Shown in pieces: positions 1 through 9,213 of a stretch of DNA of 64,000 nt. The stretch's first letter is position 1, and every line of letters starts with the position of its first letter. The stretch covers positions 1 through 64,000 of the forward strand of contig CADBHQ010000011.1 in NCBI GenBank assembly GCA_902794535.1, in the 5' to 3' direction. The position numbers and the translations under genes were made by a program. Below the pieces are notes generated by a model. That model had not been told where the DNA came from. It saw nothing but the letters and a program-made list of their open reading frames with translations, and made no database searches. Source of the stretch: Fibrobacter succinogenes (lineage in GTDB: Bacteria > Fibrobacterota > Fibrobacteria > Fibrobacterales > Fibrobacteraceae).

Positions 1-1
1 A

Positions 2-1573
2 TTCGCTTGCACCAGCGATAACACTATCGTGCAAGACAATATCTCGGAGCAGGACAATCAAGAAATTTCTTCGTCTTCAGAAGATGCTATAGAATCATCG
101 TCTGACGAAGTGACGCCAACCTATTCATCGTCGGAACCCCTCCCGGAATCTTCGTCAGAAGAACTGAGTTCGTCATCAGAAGCACCAGTATCATCTTCTG
201 AAGAGCCCGTATCGTCGTCTGAAGAGCTACAGTCTTCTAGCAGCGAACGCATCGTCATCAATTTCGATTCACTGCCGAGCTTTGTCGACGCAAGAGATTC
301 CCAGTCCTACAAGTACATCACCATCGGCGAACAAGTCTGGATGGCCGAAAACTTGCGTTTCCGCAAGGGTTTCGATTCTTTGGGCAGAATCAACGACTGG
401 TGCTTCAACAACGAAGACAGCTTATGTGCCGAATACGGAGCCCTCTATTCCTGGAGTGGCGCCATGAACGTGCACGAGAAATTCAAAACGGAACGCCTTT
501 GGCGCAAGCGGCCAGACCGCCCTGTTCAAGGAATTTGCCCCGAAGGCTGGCACCTGCCCACCACAAAAGATTTCGAAGCCCTGCAAAAATTAAGCGGAAA
601 CACTAACGCCTACGAAAAACTGCGCGCTCCCTACGGTTGGGAAAATAATACCGAAGGCACGAACGATATAGGATTCTTCGCCGTCGGTTCAGGATATATG
701 GACTGGCGCACACCCACTTTTACCGACAGCCTTAACATTGCTGGTTTCTGGGCTGCCAGCGATATTTCTTACTCTACCGCAGACGTGTTTGCCATTATCG
801 CCGGAAAAACATACCATTCCCCCACCAAAGACAAGCGAAACGGATACTCTGTCCGCTGCATTAAGGGCGAAGGCGAAGTGATTGACAGCAGCAACATCTA
901 TTACAAGCCCTTCTGGGACGACATGAAAGAGAGAATCGATTACGGCTTATTGATTGATGAACGAGACGAACACTTCTACAGAACGGTCAAAATCGGTGAA
1001 CAGACTTGGATGGCAGAAAACCTGAACTACGACGGAAATTTCGGCGGATACTGCCAAGACGACTTGGAAGAAAACTGCGACCTGTACGGAAGGCAATACT
1101 TCTTTACGCAAATGCTCGAAATAAGCAAGCCGACCGTCACGGTACACTATTACGGCGTCAATTTGCCCGCACAGGGCGTTTGTCCCAATGGTTGGCATAT
1201 TCCTGACTCCACGGAATGGAATACCTTGATCGCATTTGCAAAAAGCGCCCGCGGGAACGAATTCCCCCATAATTTGGTTGCTAGGAAATCGTTCAGACGC
1301 ATCAACGGAGCCCAAGACTCCGTCAGTTTCTGGGGGTATGACACTTACGGTTTCAGCATCTTCCCCTATTATAAGGCAAAATACTATTCAACCGGAGAAT
1401 TCGGCATAGGCGCAGTATTTGCATCTAGCATCCAATACTCTGGAAGCATCAGCGGATACCACTCCTACCAATTCTGGGCAACTCCTATATCAGAGGAAAC
1501 AGGCGTTACGTTCGAAGCTATAGGCCGTTCCGTAAAAGATTTCGACGCCCATGTCCGTTGCATCAAGAACTAG
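2..1573 (+). CDS. FISUMP-domain lipoprotein, two domain copies, 5' end cut by window edge
   Basis: Secreted surface protein of unknown biochemical role. The reading frame is open from base 2, and the first visible residues read F-A-C-T-S, which looks like the end of a lipobox with the lipidated Cys. The true start is therefore outside the window, and the in-frame GTG at 29 is probably internal. After the Cys comes a Ser/Glu-rich linker of roughly 70 residues, with runs such as SSSEE, typical of Fibrobacter cell-surface proteins. Two FISUMP domains follow. Each begins with an IGEQ(V/T)WMAENL motif (about nt 330 and 1000), has a CP(E/N)GWH(L/I)P motif and ends in VRCIK. The family is named from F. 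succinogenes and its function is unknown. A terminator follows. Domain identity is confident; lipidation is inferred from a partial motif. Confidence 0.85.
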   Translation, partial: FACTSDNTIVQDNISEQDNQEISSSSEDAIESSSDEVTPTYSSSEPLPESSSEELSSSSEAPVSSSEEPVSSSEELQSSSSERIVINFDSLPSFVDARDSQSYKYITIGEQVWMAENLRFRKGFDSLGRINDWCFNNEDSLCAEYGALYSWSGAMNVHEKFKTERLWRKRPDRPVQGICPEGWHLPTTKDFEALQKLSGNTNAYEKLRAPYGWENNTEGTNDIGFFAVGSGYMDWRTPTFTDSLNIAGFWAASDISYSTADVFAIIAGKTYHSPTKDKRNGYSVRCIKGEGEVIDSSNIYYKPFWDDMKERIDYGLLIDERDEHFYRTVKIGEQTWMAENLNYDGNFGGYCQDDLEENCDLYGRQYFFTQMLEISKPTVTVHYYGVNLPAQGVCPNGWHIPDSTEWNTLIAFAKSARGNEFPHNLVARKSFRRINGAQDSVSFWGYDTYGFSIFPYYKAKYYSTGEFGIGAVFASSIQYSGSISGYHSYQFWATPISEETGVTFEAIGRSVKDFDAHVRCIKN

Positions 1574-1596
1574 CAAGTACGACAAGTTCTAAATAT

Positions 1597-1628
1597 GAAA
1601 AACGCTCCTGGAATCAGGAGCGTTTTTT
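1597..1628. terminator. Bidirectional intrinsic terminator
   Basis: The stem AACGCTCCTG / CAGGAGCGTT has a 4-base loop, an A-run before it and a T-run after it. It lies between the convergent FISUMP gene and hisB and could serve both strands. Confidence 0.85.
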
Positions 1629-1651
1629 AAACCAGATTTTCCGGCGAGGGA

Positions 1652-2236
1652 TTAAAGCACGCCCTTGCTGCTCGGAATACCCTTCACCGTACGGCTCGGG
1701 GCAATAGCCATAGCCACGGCGCGGGCAAAAGCCTTGAAAATCGATTCCAGGCAATGATGGTTGTCGTTACCGTAGAACAGTTCCACATGCAGGTTCATGC
1801 GGGCATTTTCGCACAGGCTCTTGAAGAAGTGTTCGAACATGCTCGCTTCGATACCGCCAGCCATAGCAGCCGGGAGCTTTACGTTCCACACAAAACCAAT
1901 GCGGTTGCTAAAGTCAATGCACACGCGGCTCAAAGCCTCGTCCATCGGCACAAAGTAGAATCCGTAACGTTCGATACCCTTCTTGTCGCCAAGGCATTCG
2001 ACCAAAGCCTGACCAAGCACAATCGCAATGTCTTCCATGCTATGGTGCATATCGACATGGACATCTCCCACGCAAGTCAAATCCAGGTGGATTCCACCGT
2101 GGACTTGGAACAAATTAAGCATGTGGTCCAAGAAGCCATTACCGGAACTAATCTTACCCGGAGTAGAATCATCAAGATTCAGAAAGAGGGTAATATCGGT
2201 TTCGCCTGTCTTGCGAGAGATATTCGTGCTACGCAT
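1652..2236 (-). CDS. hisB: Imidazoleglycerol-phosphate dehydratase
   Basis: Catalyses the manganese-dependent dehydration of imidazole glycerol phosphate to imidazole acetol phosphate in histidine synthesis, in the cytoplasm. At 194 residues it is the single-function form, without the HAD phosphatase half found in enterobacteria. Metal-binding motifs are present: FLDHML, then DMHHSMED, then NDNHHCLESIFKAFARA near the end. An AAAGG ribosome site precedes the ATG. It is the last gene of a leftward run behind the RodZ-like gene, separated by 9 bases, and is not in a his operon. The call is secure. Confidence 0.96.
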   Translation of the reverse strand: MRSTNISRKTGETDITLFLNLDDSTPGKISSGNGFLDHMLNLFQVHGGIHLDLTCVGDVHVDMHHSMEDIAIVLGQALVECLGDKKGIERYGFYFVPMDEALSRVCIDFSNRIGFVWNVKLPAAMAGGIEASMFEHFFKSLCENARMNLHVELFYGNDNHHCLESIFKAFARAVAMAIAPSRTVKGIPSSKGVL

Positions 2237-2245
2237 ATTGAACCT

Positions 2246-3229
2246 TTACTTTACGATTTTGCCACCGTATACGCGGAAACGTGTCACGCGGCCAAACTTC
2301 ATTTCCGGAAGCGGAGTTTCGACACCGTTCAGAAGCATCTTGGCAATAGCGACCGGATCGCCGATAGTTACGCACAAAGTATCATTCGTGTTGTAAACCA
2401 TGCGAACGCCAGCTCTAGAAATATTTGCTTCTTTAAGGAAGGCGTCCGAATTTTCACGACGCTTCAGGCCAACCCAAGAAAGGGCTTCGCCAGAACCGAT
2501 CAACACAAAATTCGTCTTGTTTGTTTTCGGAGCTTCTTCAGCAACGGTTTCCTTCTTGGAATCAGACGAAATGAAAATCGTTGCAGAAGCGGGCAGATCA
2601 GACTTCTTGACAGCCGAATCAACCACAGCCTGGCTTACCGTCGCATTGGCAGCAGCCTTTTCAGCAGACGAATCCTTGGCAGCAGCTGTTGCCATAGAAT
2701 CGGCCGGCACGGCTTCTGCACCATCCGGAATTTCCTGAGTCATAGAATCTTCGACAGCGGCCGGAACATTTTCTGCCGGCTGTTGTTCGTTAGCCTGCTT
2801 TTGAGAAAGGGATTCCACATCCAAGAAATGAGACGCGACTAGGAATGCCAGTACGAGAAGCACGATCACGACAGGCACAGCCAAGCTCTTCTTCTTGATT
2901 TCACCTTCCTTGAGGGGAACAAGCTTCGTTTCGCGAGAAACGTCTTCAAAATCATTCTTGCGCGGGGCACCACTTTCGGCACTGTAAGCCTTAAGCACCT
3001 CGTCGGCATTCAAATTAAGGATTTGGCTGATGGAGCGCAAATAACCACGCACATAGGCGGCCACCGGGAAAGCCTTCCAATCGCTCGCTTCAATAGACTT
3101 GACATGCGTCACATTAAGCTTGATCTTATCAGAAAGTTCTTCAAGCTTCATTCCGCGGCTAACGCGGACTCTTGCAATAAACTCGCCCAACTTTTCTTCG
3201 GGACGCATTTCTTCAGTCGGATTCGACAT
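2246..3229 (-). CDS. RodZ-like HTH membrane protein
   Basis: Probable cytoskeleton-associated membrane protein resembling RodZ, which links MreB to cell-wall elongation. About residues 12-75 form an Xre/HTH_25-type helix-turn-helix (REKLGEF-like start, then VRGYLRSISQILNL). A single membrane segment follows near residues 115-135 (VPVVIVLLVLAFLVA). Next is an Ala/Glu/Ser-rich periplasmic linker and a C-terminal domain like DUF4115. The ATG at 3229 was chosen because it overlaps the maf stop by one base (TAATG) and begins just before the HTH; an upstream in-frame start at 3304 lies inside maf. 327 residues. RodZ function is inferred from architecture; an unrelated regulator with the same fold is possible. 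Confidence 0.75.
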   Translation of the reverse strand: MSNPTEEMRPEEKLGEFIARVRVSRGMKLEELSDKIKLNVTHVKSIEASDWKAFPVAAYVRGYLRSISQILNLNADEVLKAYSAESGAPRKNDFEDVSRETKLVPLKEGEIKKKSLAVPVVIVLLVLAFLVASHFLDVESLSQKQANEQQPAENVPAAVEDSMTQEIPDGAEAVPADSMATAAAKDSSAEKAAANATVSQAVVDSAVKKSDLPASATIFISSDSKKETVAEEAPKTNKTNFVLIGSGEALSWVGLKRRENSDAFLKEANISRAGVRMVYNTNDTLCVTIGDPVAIAKMLLNGVETPLPEMKFGRVTRFRVYGGKIVK

Positions 3230-3801
3230 TATACCTCTACCTTCAACTCTCTTAACATTTGAAGCATTCGTGCAACGGGCAGCCCCACAACGTTGTAATA
3301 ACAACCCCGAATTTCCTTGATAAGTCTCGCTCCTGCGGTCTGAATCCCATAGGCGCCAGCCTTATCCATCGGGTCTTTAGAATTTACATAATTTTCGAGC
3401 TCTTGTTTGGAACAGTCTCTAAAAACAACCTCTGTTTCTTCGCATTCCGCTTTAATAATTTGTCCGCCATGGGCAATCGCCACACCGGTTATTACTTTGT
3501 GCGACCTTCCGTTAAGGTTTGTAAGCATTTCAAGGGCTTCCGCTTCGCTATGCGGCTTGCCCAAAGGCTTACCATCCAAGAACACAAGCGTGTCAAACCC
3601 GAGGACAATTTCCGACGGCATCTTGCGCGAAACGGCAAGCGCCTTGATCGAAGCATTTTCTTTCGGGAACTCGAGCGGGTCCTTGGCGGTCGGTTTTTCT
3701 TCTTCGTTCGAAACCACTACCTCAAAATCTACACCAATCAGTTGCAAAATTTCTCTGCGCCTGGGCGACCCACTCGCCAAAATCACTTTCGTTTTTCCCA
3801 T
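3229..3801 (-). CDS. maf: Maf-family nucleoside triphosphate pyrophosphatase
   Basis: House-cleaning pyrophosphatase that hydrolyses dTTP/UTP or modified nucleotides to monophosphates. The N-terminal Maf signature ASGSPRRREIL is present, as is the catalytic-Asp region GFDTLVFLDG and the later DKAGAYGIQ motif. At 190 residues the length is normal. It carries Phe where many homologues have Ala in G-A-D-T. Its stop overlaps the start of the RodZ-like gene by one base, so the two are probably translationally coupled. A purine-rich GAGAGGTGAGAG stretch precedes the ATG and can act as a ribosome site. Substrate (dTTP versus m7GTP branch) cannot be set from this reading. Confidence 0.93.
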   Translation of the reverse strand: MGKTKVILASGSPRRREILQLIGVDFEVVVSNEEEKPTAKDPLEFPKENASIKALAVSRKMPSEIVLGFDTLVFLDGKPLGKPHSEAEALEMLTNLNGRSHKVITGVAIAHGGQIIKAECEETEVVFRDCSKQELENYVNSKDPMDKAGAYGIQTAGARLIKEIRGCYYNVVGLPVARMLQMLRELKVEV

Positions 3802-3802
3802 C

Positions 3803-3866
3803 TCTCACCTCTCATTCCACACTACTCATTGCTCATTACTCATTACACACTTCACACTACACACTG
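3803..3866 (+). repeat. Low-complexity TCATTACTCATT / CACTACACACT tract
   Basis: The whole gap between maf and the lptD-like gene is made of degenerate direct repeats of the type CTCATTACTCATTACACACTT. The same family appears at 15613-15704. It is not a CRISPR array: the units are about 10 bases and have no spacers. Confidence 0.75.
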
Positions 3867-6332
3867 TTAATTCGTCTCCGTGCTGCCCGCATTAAGCTTG
3901 ATGTCCGGCAAATCTCTCACATAAATCGAGAAGCTCCAGCCCGCGGCAGGACCAGTCGGCGTCCAGCTAAAGTCTAGCTGCCAGCAATGCAACACACGGT
4001 TAAAAGTAAAGCTATGCGTTACGAATCGACCTTCGTTGTAATTGTAACGCGTACTGTAAGTCATTTCCCAATTCTTGGTGGGCTGCAAAGTTGCACTGAT
4101 TCCAGTAGAGTGCGTTACACGATCCTGGAACAAGTCGCGCGCCACTCGGGTACTGCTAAAGCTATAGCTATAATCAAGCCCGAAGGTCCACTTGAGCATT
4201 TCGTACTTACCCAGCTGCGACGGCAAGCCTGCGTTAAATTCACCGCTCCAGCTAAAGCGCTTGGAAAAGTCATAACCCCAGTAAGTGAGTTCCGGGAATT
4301 GAATCTTGTGCGGGTCTTCAGTAAACTTGTGGTAAACGCTGTGACGCGTATTGATTGTAAACAGGTAATCCGGCAAAATCTGGAATCCGAACGAAGACGT
4401 AATATCCGAGAACTGCAAAGAATCAGCAGCAAAGTTATAAGACATGCTGTGGCGAGTTGTCAGCAAACGACGCGTACCATACTGGTCTTCCACCGCCTTC
4501 GCCGTGTCACCCTTGGTCGTATCGGCAGCATGCCCCACCACCTTCAAATACTTGATATCAAAGTCATTGCTCAAACCAAAGCCAATTGTTTTCTGTTCAA
4601 TTTGGTAAGGGTTCTGTCCCAGCAACGGATGCGCTGCGAACTTTTTCACGGTATCGATTTCTGGTGCATACGTATAAGAAACACTCGGCGAAAGCACATG
4701 CCTTACACCCGTAAAGCGACCGATTTCAGGCACCCAAATACCATACAACTTGGTATCGGCAGTAATACTGTAATTGTGGTTATATGCCACCTGACCGTAT
4801 TCATCGTGTTCCGGGTCAAGGCTCATGTAACGCTTGCGGTATTTGAGCGAATCTTCTGGGTTAATCCAACCCGTTCCAGTCCAATATCCAGTGAAGGAAG
4901 CGCGCGGCGTAATGTTGATGACATCGAACAGCGAGCCCGAATAATCCAAAGAGAACGAGCCTGTGTAACCCACATACTCTGCCGTCGTATCCACAGCGTT
5001 CACAGTATCGCGGGCGCGCTTGGTGTAGTAATTAAAGCGGTTGTTAAAGTTGTAGTTGAACTTTTCCAAGTAGCTCACGAACGAGCCGTCTTCGTACGCT
5101 TCTTCGTCTTCACCCACTTCGAAATTAAAGAGCTGTCCGTTCATGCGGTACTGAATGTCAGGAATTTCACGTTCCATCATGTCAGTCACCAAGTTATGGT
5201 TCTGGCGAGCTTTAATTGTCAAGCTCTTGTTCGTTCCAAAGCGTCCTGAATAAGTCAACTGAGCGTTTGCCTGTTGGTCCAAAATCGTTTCGGCATCGAG
5301 AGCCTTATCTTTACGAATGCTCTGGCTAGAAACGAACGAGCCCGAACCACTCAAAGTCTGCTTTCCGTCTGGAGTCAAGTTCTGGTTGTGCGTAAAGCGA
5401 ATATCGTAGCCACTGTTTCCAAAATCGAATTCTTCGAGGTATGCCTTGTACGACACGTTTCCATCAAGCACGTAGCGCTTTTTATAACGAACTTCACCAG
5501 TCAAAGTCGAACGTTCAAAACGGGCTTCATCACCTTCGATAATGTCACCTTTGATGGTTGCATCCCAGTAGTCATTTGCGGCGTAATAAAAGCCGAGGTT
5601 ACTCATGTAATACCCCTGCTTCTGGTCGCCACCGAACTTAGGCGTTAACAAACCTGACTTACGTCCGCTCTTTAAAGGGGCCACAATCATCGGGAGCACC
5701 GCCACCGGCACATCGGCAATATTCAACACCACCGGTCGTGCGGTAATCGTTTCCTTGGGCTTTACCACCATGCGTCGTCCGTAAAAATAGAAGTGCTGGT
5801 GCGTAGAATCATTACAGGTACTAAAGTCACCTCGAGCAATCTGAATTCGCTGGTCAGGCAAGCGACGCACTTCCATACCGTTCAGCTGTTGGTTATCCTG
5901 ATACGTAGTCGCGTAATAGATTTCACCAATACGGCTTTTCATGTTGTACTTAAGCCGCATACCCGAAAGCGATGGGTTCTTGGTTTCGCGAAGAACCGGT
6001 TCGCCAGTTGCCGCCAAAATGCTGTTTTCCTGATCGAACAAAATCGTGTCGGCATCCAAAGTCGCAGTACGGTACTTGAGCTGGGCACTATTGTTCAAGT
6101 TGAAAGTCGATTTATCGACATCGTAAACCAAGTCTACGGCGTGGTATTCAATCGTATCGACACCAGTCGTGTCGTTCATCCAGTCCACTTCGGTCGTATC
6201 TTCTTCGACCTGCTCGCGTTCTTCAAGTTCAAAGCGAGTCATCTCCTGACCGAAGGCGGTCGGAGCGGCGATGGCAAAAATCCATAATGCCAAAAAAGCC
6301 CACAGAAGATGATGGGTTCTAGATAAAATCAC
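3867..6332 (-). CDS. lptD: LptD/OstA-like outer membrane LPS assembly protein
   Basis: Predicted to insert lipopolysaccharide into the outer membrane. 821 residues (E. coli LptD is about 784). A signal peptide spans residues 1-29, ending APTAFG. An OstA-type beta-taco region follows (about residues 75-200; NILAATGEPVLRE-like segment, then RPVVLNIADVPVAVLP). The remainder is a long beta-barrel rich in alternating aromatic and polar residues (SYSFSSTRVARD and others), with the SGLLTPKFG segment that is typical of the family. The GTG start at 6332 is the only one that gives a complete signal peptide. It heads the leftward run with maf, the RodZ-like gene and hisB. The LptD assignment is by overall architecture and the IADVPV..P motif. 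Confidence 0.85.
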   Translation of the reverse strand: MILSRTHHLLWAFLALWIFAIAAPTAFGQEMTRFELEEREQVEEDTTEVDWMNDTTGVDTIEYHAVDLVYDVDKSTFNLNNSAQLKYRTATLDADTILFDQENSILAATGEPVLRETKNPSLSGMRLKYNMKSRIGEIYYATTYQDNQQLNGMEVRRLPDQRIQIARGDFSTCNDSTHQHFYFYGRRMVVKPKETITARPVVLNIADVPVAVLPMIVAPLKSGRKSGLLTPKFGGDQKQGYYMSNLGFYYAANDYWDATIKGDIIEGDEARFERSTLTGEVRYKKRYVLDGNVSYKAYLEEFDFGNSGYDIRFTHNQNLTPDGKQTLSGSGSFVSSQSIRKDKALDAETILDQQANAQLTYSGRFGTNKSLTIKARQNHNLVTDMMEREIPDIQYRMNGQLFNFEVGEDEEAYEDGSFVSYLEKFNYNFNNRFNYYTKRARDTVNAVDTTAEYVGYTGSFSLDYSGSLFDVINITPRASFTGYWTGTGWINPEDSLKYRKRYMSLDPEHDEYGQVAYNHNYSITADTKLYGIWVPEIGRFTGVRHVLSPSVSYTYAPEIDTVKKFAAHPLLGQNPYQIEQKTIGFGLSNDFDIKYLKVVGHAADTTKGDTAKAVEDQYGTRRLLTTRHSMSYNFAADSLQFSDITSSFGFQILPDYLFTINTRHSVYHKFTEDPHKIQFPELTYWGYDFSKRFSWSGEFNAGLPSQLGKYEMLKWTFGLDYSYSFSSTRVARDLFQDRVTHSTGISATLQPTKNWEMTYSTRYNYNEGRFVTHSFTFNRVLHCWQLDFSWTPTGPAAGWSFSIYVRDLPDIKLNAGSTETN

Positions 6333-6354
6333 GTTGGCGATAATTTAGAAAAAT

Positions 6355-6389
6355 GAAAAAAAAAGAAACCCCCGATTTTGTCGGAGGTT
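6355..6389 (-). terminator. Intrinsic terminator after the PDZ protein gene
   Basis: On the minus strand the stem AACCTCCGA / TCGGGGGTT (one T-G pair) encloses CAAAA and is followed by a T-rich run. It lies just downstream of the stop at 6415. Confidence 0.75.
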
Positions 6390-6414
6390 ATAAGAAAAAC
6401 GATTAGCGTTCGAG

Positions 6415-7227
6415 TTACTTGAGCACGGCGTTCTTGCCAGAGACAGAGCCGTTGTGGTCAATACGAACAAGGTAACGACCGCTCGGAACGTTTTCGCCAT
6501 TCCAACGGAGAGTGTTGAAACCCGGCTGAGCATTGTCGGCACGAAGGCTTGCCACTTCAGCACCATCAGAATTCAAGATAGTGATGTGAGCGGTACCGGC
6601 AGACTTAAGGTCAAAGCTAATGGCCTTGCGGCTAAAGCCCTTGAGCGTTGCCGAAGCCGGCTTGACATTAGCATTCACCTTGGGGCTCGGGGCAAATTCC
6701 TTTACGCGTTCCACATAAATGCCGTTCAAGTTCGTGGCCTTCACCTTGGCGTCAGAAGCGACCAGCGAACCCTGTTGGAGCACGGCCACCAGCTGTTTGC
6801 TGTTGTCTTCGGTTGCGCTTGCGAAGGTTTCGAGTTCCTGAGCGTTGAATTCAGCCTTGTTGTACCAAGATTCAACCTTGGAGCTTTCCAGATCCTTCAC
6901 GGTAATCTGGGCGCGGCGGATTGTAGCCGTATAAGTTTCGCCTTCGCTCATGTAGGTGATTTCGAGCGGTTTGTTCACTTGACCGCGAAGCATGGACTTG
7001 GAAGCTTCGATGTCGTTGCCCTTCAGGCTCACACCGTCGACAGCGGTAATCACGTCACCGGCCTGGAGCTTGGTTTCGGCAGCAGGGGTACCCGGAATAA
7101 CTTCGGCCACCTTAACACCGTCGCGAATCTGATAAATGGTCACACCAATACCGCCGAATTCTTCATCGGCCATAATCGGAGCAGCAAGCATTGCTGCAAT
7201 AAGAGAAGCCTTGATAAACTTGTTCAT
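6415..7227 (-). CDS. Secreted PDZ-domain protein with C-terminal sorting-like module
   Basis: Exported protein of unknown role, 270 residues. A signal peptide covers about 1-20 (MNKFIKASLIAAMLAAPIMA). A PDZ domain lies at about 25-110 (VIPGTPAAETKLQAGDVITAVDG). The last 70 residues form a small beta domain ending FNTLRWNGENVPSGRYLVRI and then GKNAVLK, resembling FlgD-Ig/T9SS type A C-terminal modules seen on many Fibrobacter secreted proteins. There is no protease domain, so PDZ probably serves in binding. A good AAGGAG site precedes the ATG, and a TATATTTAG promoter-like box lies about 30 bases further upstream. The domain calls are confident; the secretion route is inferred. Confidence 0.8.
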   Translation of the reverse strand: MNKFIKASLIAAMLAAPIMADEEFGGIGVTIYQIRDGVKVAEVIPGTPAAETKLQAGDVITAVDGVSLKGNDIEASKSMLRGQVNKPLEITYMSEGETYTATIRRAQITVKDLESSKVESWYNKAEFNAQELETFASATEDNSKQLVAVLQQGSLVASDAKVKATNLNGIYVERVKEFAPSPKVNANVKPASATLKGFSRKAISFDLKSAGTAHITILNSDGAEVASLRADNAQPGFNTLRWNGENVPSGRYLVRIDHNGSVSGKNAVLK

Positions 7228-7358
7228 GAAATTCTCCTTGAAAATCTATCCGCTCTAAATATATATTATTTAATCGTTTCGGCAACTCCATTCGTTTAGA
7301 TTCTTCTAAAATCAGTCTCATTGGAGCCAAATGTTGCAAAAAACGCTAAAATACACCT

Positions 7359-8471
7359 CTATTCGAACATTGTACCGTCGTTTTCTTCGCTGCCGTCGTC
7401 GTAATCTTCGATTGATTTGTCGCCACCAGGAACGATAATCAAGCCGAGAGTCACGGGGTCGCCCTTCAGGTTCAAATAGGCTTCGAGCCACAAGTTCGTC
7501 GAAAGGCGAAGCAGACGAAGGTCGAGCATGGTGCCGCCCTTATGAATGCTTTTCGGATTCCTGTTAAAGAACAGGAATTTTTTATTGATGTATTCAAAGC
7601 GGTCTTTGTCGTAATTGATGGACCAGTCGGAATTGCCGTCGTTTTCTTGGCGGTAAGTGCAGCGGTCGTTATCGATATCGCATTCAAAACTTGCACTTTC
7701 GTGGTAACGCTTGTTCCATTCACGGCTAAAGGCGCAGCTCTGCACGCGACCAGCACCATTACGTTTCTTGTTCAACTGGTCATTAATAACCACGTAGTCC
7801 ATTTTCTGACTTTTAACTTGTTCATAAACATTCATCAAAATAATGTAGGCTTCGATATCTTTCGGGCATTTGCCGGTCAGGTTCACGTCTTCGTGGGCCT
7901 TCAAAAGCGTCTGCTGCAAGTCGATATCAATGGCGTCAGGAATTTCGCTTTCCTTGATTTTATCGAGAACCTTCTTGGGCGGAACAAATACAATCTTGTC
8001 GCCCTTCTTAATTGCATAGCCCAACTGATCGCGCACATAGTCCAAGCACTGTTGCACGTGAATATGCACCGTGTTGGAACCACCCGAAACAAAGTCTACG
8101 CCAATGCGCACATTCCATTCGCCGGCATTGCTACCCGCATTCTTGTCCAATTCGCAGAACGGATCTTCGCGAATACCGTCAATGAAAACGACCTTCGCAT
8201 TAAGCTTTGTCACCAGGGATTCTTCTTTTTTAAGTTCACCGCCCAAGCTCCAAAAGTTCGGATTCAGACGAAGCACTTCGGCAAAAGCCTTGTCGCCATC
8301 GAGGGCCGGCAAAAGCGAATCGTTACGGGCATTCTTTTCTTTCAAAAGTTCCGAATACTCCGTCGTAACAGTCATATTGTTAAAGCTATTACGCTTCGCA
8401 GGTTCAGGCATCGCTTGAGCAAACGACACCGCCAAAAGGCAAAACACAGCTAAAAAGGCAGAAATTTTCAT
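7359..8471 (-). CDS. Unknown secreted protein
   Basis: I do not recognise this gene. The 370-residue product has a clear signal peptide (about residues 1-20, ending SFAQA). The mature part is mixed alpha/beta and soluble-looking, with four or five Cys residues (for example DPFCELD, QQCLDYV, GKCPKD, SCAFSREW, CDIDNDRC) that could form disulfides in the periplasm. The C-terminus is acidic (EDYDDGSEENDG). No terminator is obvious at its 3' end. It stands alone on the minus strand between a nucleotidase gene and the PDZ gene. Probably lineage-specific. Confidence 0.7.
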   Translation of the reverse strand: MKISAFLAVFCLLAVSFAQAMPEPAKRNSFNNMTVTTEYSELLKEKNARNDSLLPALDGDKAFAEVLRLNPNFWSLGGELKKEESLVTKLNAKVVFIDGIREDPFCELDKNAGSNAGEWNVRIGVDFVSGGSNTVHIHVQQCLDYVRDQLGYAIKKGDKIVFVPPKKVLDKIKESEIPDAIDIDLQQTLLKAHEDVNLTGKCPKDIEAYIILMNVYEQVKSQKMDYVVINDQLNKKRNGAGRVQSCAFSREWNKRYHESASFECDIDNDRCTYRQENDGNSDWSINYDKDRFEYINKKFLFFNRNPKSIHKGGTMLDLRLLRLSTNLWLEAYLNLKGDPVTLGLIIVPGGDKSIEDYDDGSEENDGTMFE

Positions 8472-8487
8472 ACAGGAATAAAATACA

Positions 8488-8532
8488 AAAAAATTAGATC
8501 CTTCGACTACGCCTAACGGCTTCGCTCAGGAT
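8488..8532. repeat. Dispersed palindromic intergenic repeat (CCTTCGACT...CTCAGGATGACA type)
   Basis: The stretch between the HAD gene and the unknown secreted gene reads ATCCTTCGACTACGCCTAA then CGGCTTCGCTCAGGATGACA. This resembles a widespread intergenic repeat which, when translated, gives the artefactual peptide CHPERSR. Seen by eye; copy number elsewhere is unknown. Confidence 0.6.
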
Positions 8533-8544
8533 GACAGCACCTGA

Positions 8545-9207
8545 TTACACCGCAATTTGCAAATCGCGTAAATTCATCAGATGCGGAATATGGTAATCCA
8601 CCCAATTGGGGGTATCCGTAGTCGGATTCACAAAAATCGTAGTCCAGCCGCGGCGATGCGCCGGCTCCAGATTGCGGAGAGAATCTTCGAGCAGCACGAT
8701 TTCCTTTGGATTTTCGGGATAAGCGATGCCCATACCAGCAAGCTTTTCGGCAAGCCACTTTTCCATTTTCACGTAGGCGCTGTCGTGCGGTTTACCGACC
8801 CAGTCAAGCTGTTTCAAGTCAAACACGCCATCGATGGCCGAATCAATCCCCATGTGAGCCATACCCGCCTCGCTCCAGTCGTGACGACCGTTCGTAAACA
8901 CGAATCGCGGGCCTTTCAAGCTTTGCAACAAGGCCAACTTTTCGGGCGCTTTCTTGGGGTATATCAAAAAATCCGGCACATGGATAAAATCGAAGAAATC
9001 GTCGGGATCCGTATTGTTCATGGCCATCAAGCCTGCAAGCGTCGTTCCGAACCGTTCCAAATAATCAGTACGAATCTTGTGCGCCGACTCAAAATCGCCG
9101 CCGACTGTTTTTTGCACAAACAGAGAAATCCGGTGGTCCAGCGAATTGATGACACACCGCTCCTCGGTTCCGTATAGAGTCAAATCGTAATCGAACAGCC
9201 AAACCAT
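8545..9207 (-). CDS. HAD-superfamily hydrolase, pyrimidine 5'-nucleotidase type
   Basis: Predicted phosphatase acting on nucleotide monophosphates. 220 residues. HAD motif I is FDYDLTLYG near the N-terminus, with two Asp residues spaced D-x-D. Motif II is FTNG, with a Lys further on, and motif III/IV is IVLLEDSLRNLEPAHRRGW. The layout fits the Sdt1/pyrimidine 5'-nucleotidase subfamily. It lies 6 bases after dgt and is the last gene of a four-gene leftward operon, so it may further degrade nucleotides there. Subfamily is likely; the exact substrate is not determined. Confidence 0.8.
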   Translation of the reverse strand: MVWLFDYDLTLYGTEERCVINSLDHRISLFVQKTVGGDFESAHKIRTDYLERFGTTLAGLMAMNNTDPDDFFDFIHVPDFLIYPKKAPEKLALLQSLKGPRFVFTNGRHDWSEAGMAHMGIDSAIDGVFDLKQLDWVGKPHDSAYVKMEKWLAEKLAGMGIAYPENPKEIVLLEDSLRNLEPAHRRGWTTIFVNPTTDTPNWVDYHIPHLMNLRDLQIAV

Positions 9208-9213
9208 ACGGGC

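Noticed and set aside
73-245. Tandem TCATCGTCT/TCTTCAGAA repeats as a DNA repeat element
   Set aside because: They encode the Ser/Glu-rich linker of the FISUMP protein in frame, so they are a protein low-complexity region.
1754-2842. 362-codon plus-strand frame
   Set aside because: It crosses hisB and the RodZ-like gene on the opposite strand and matches no family.
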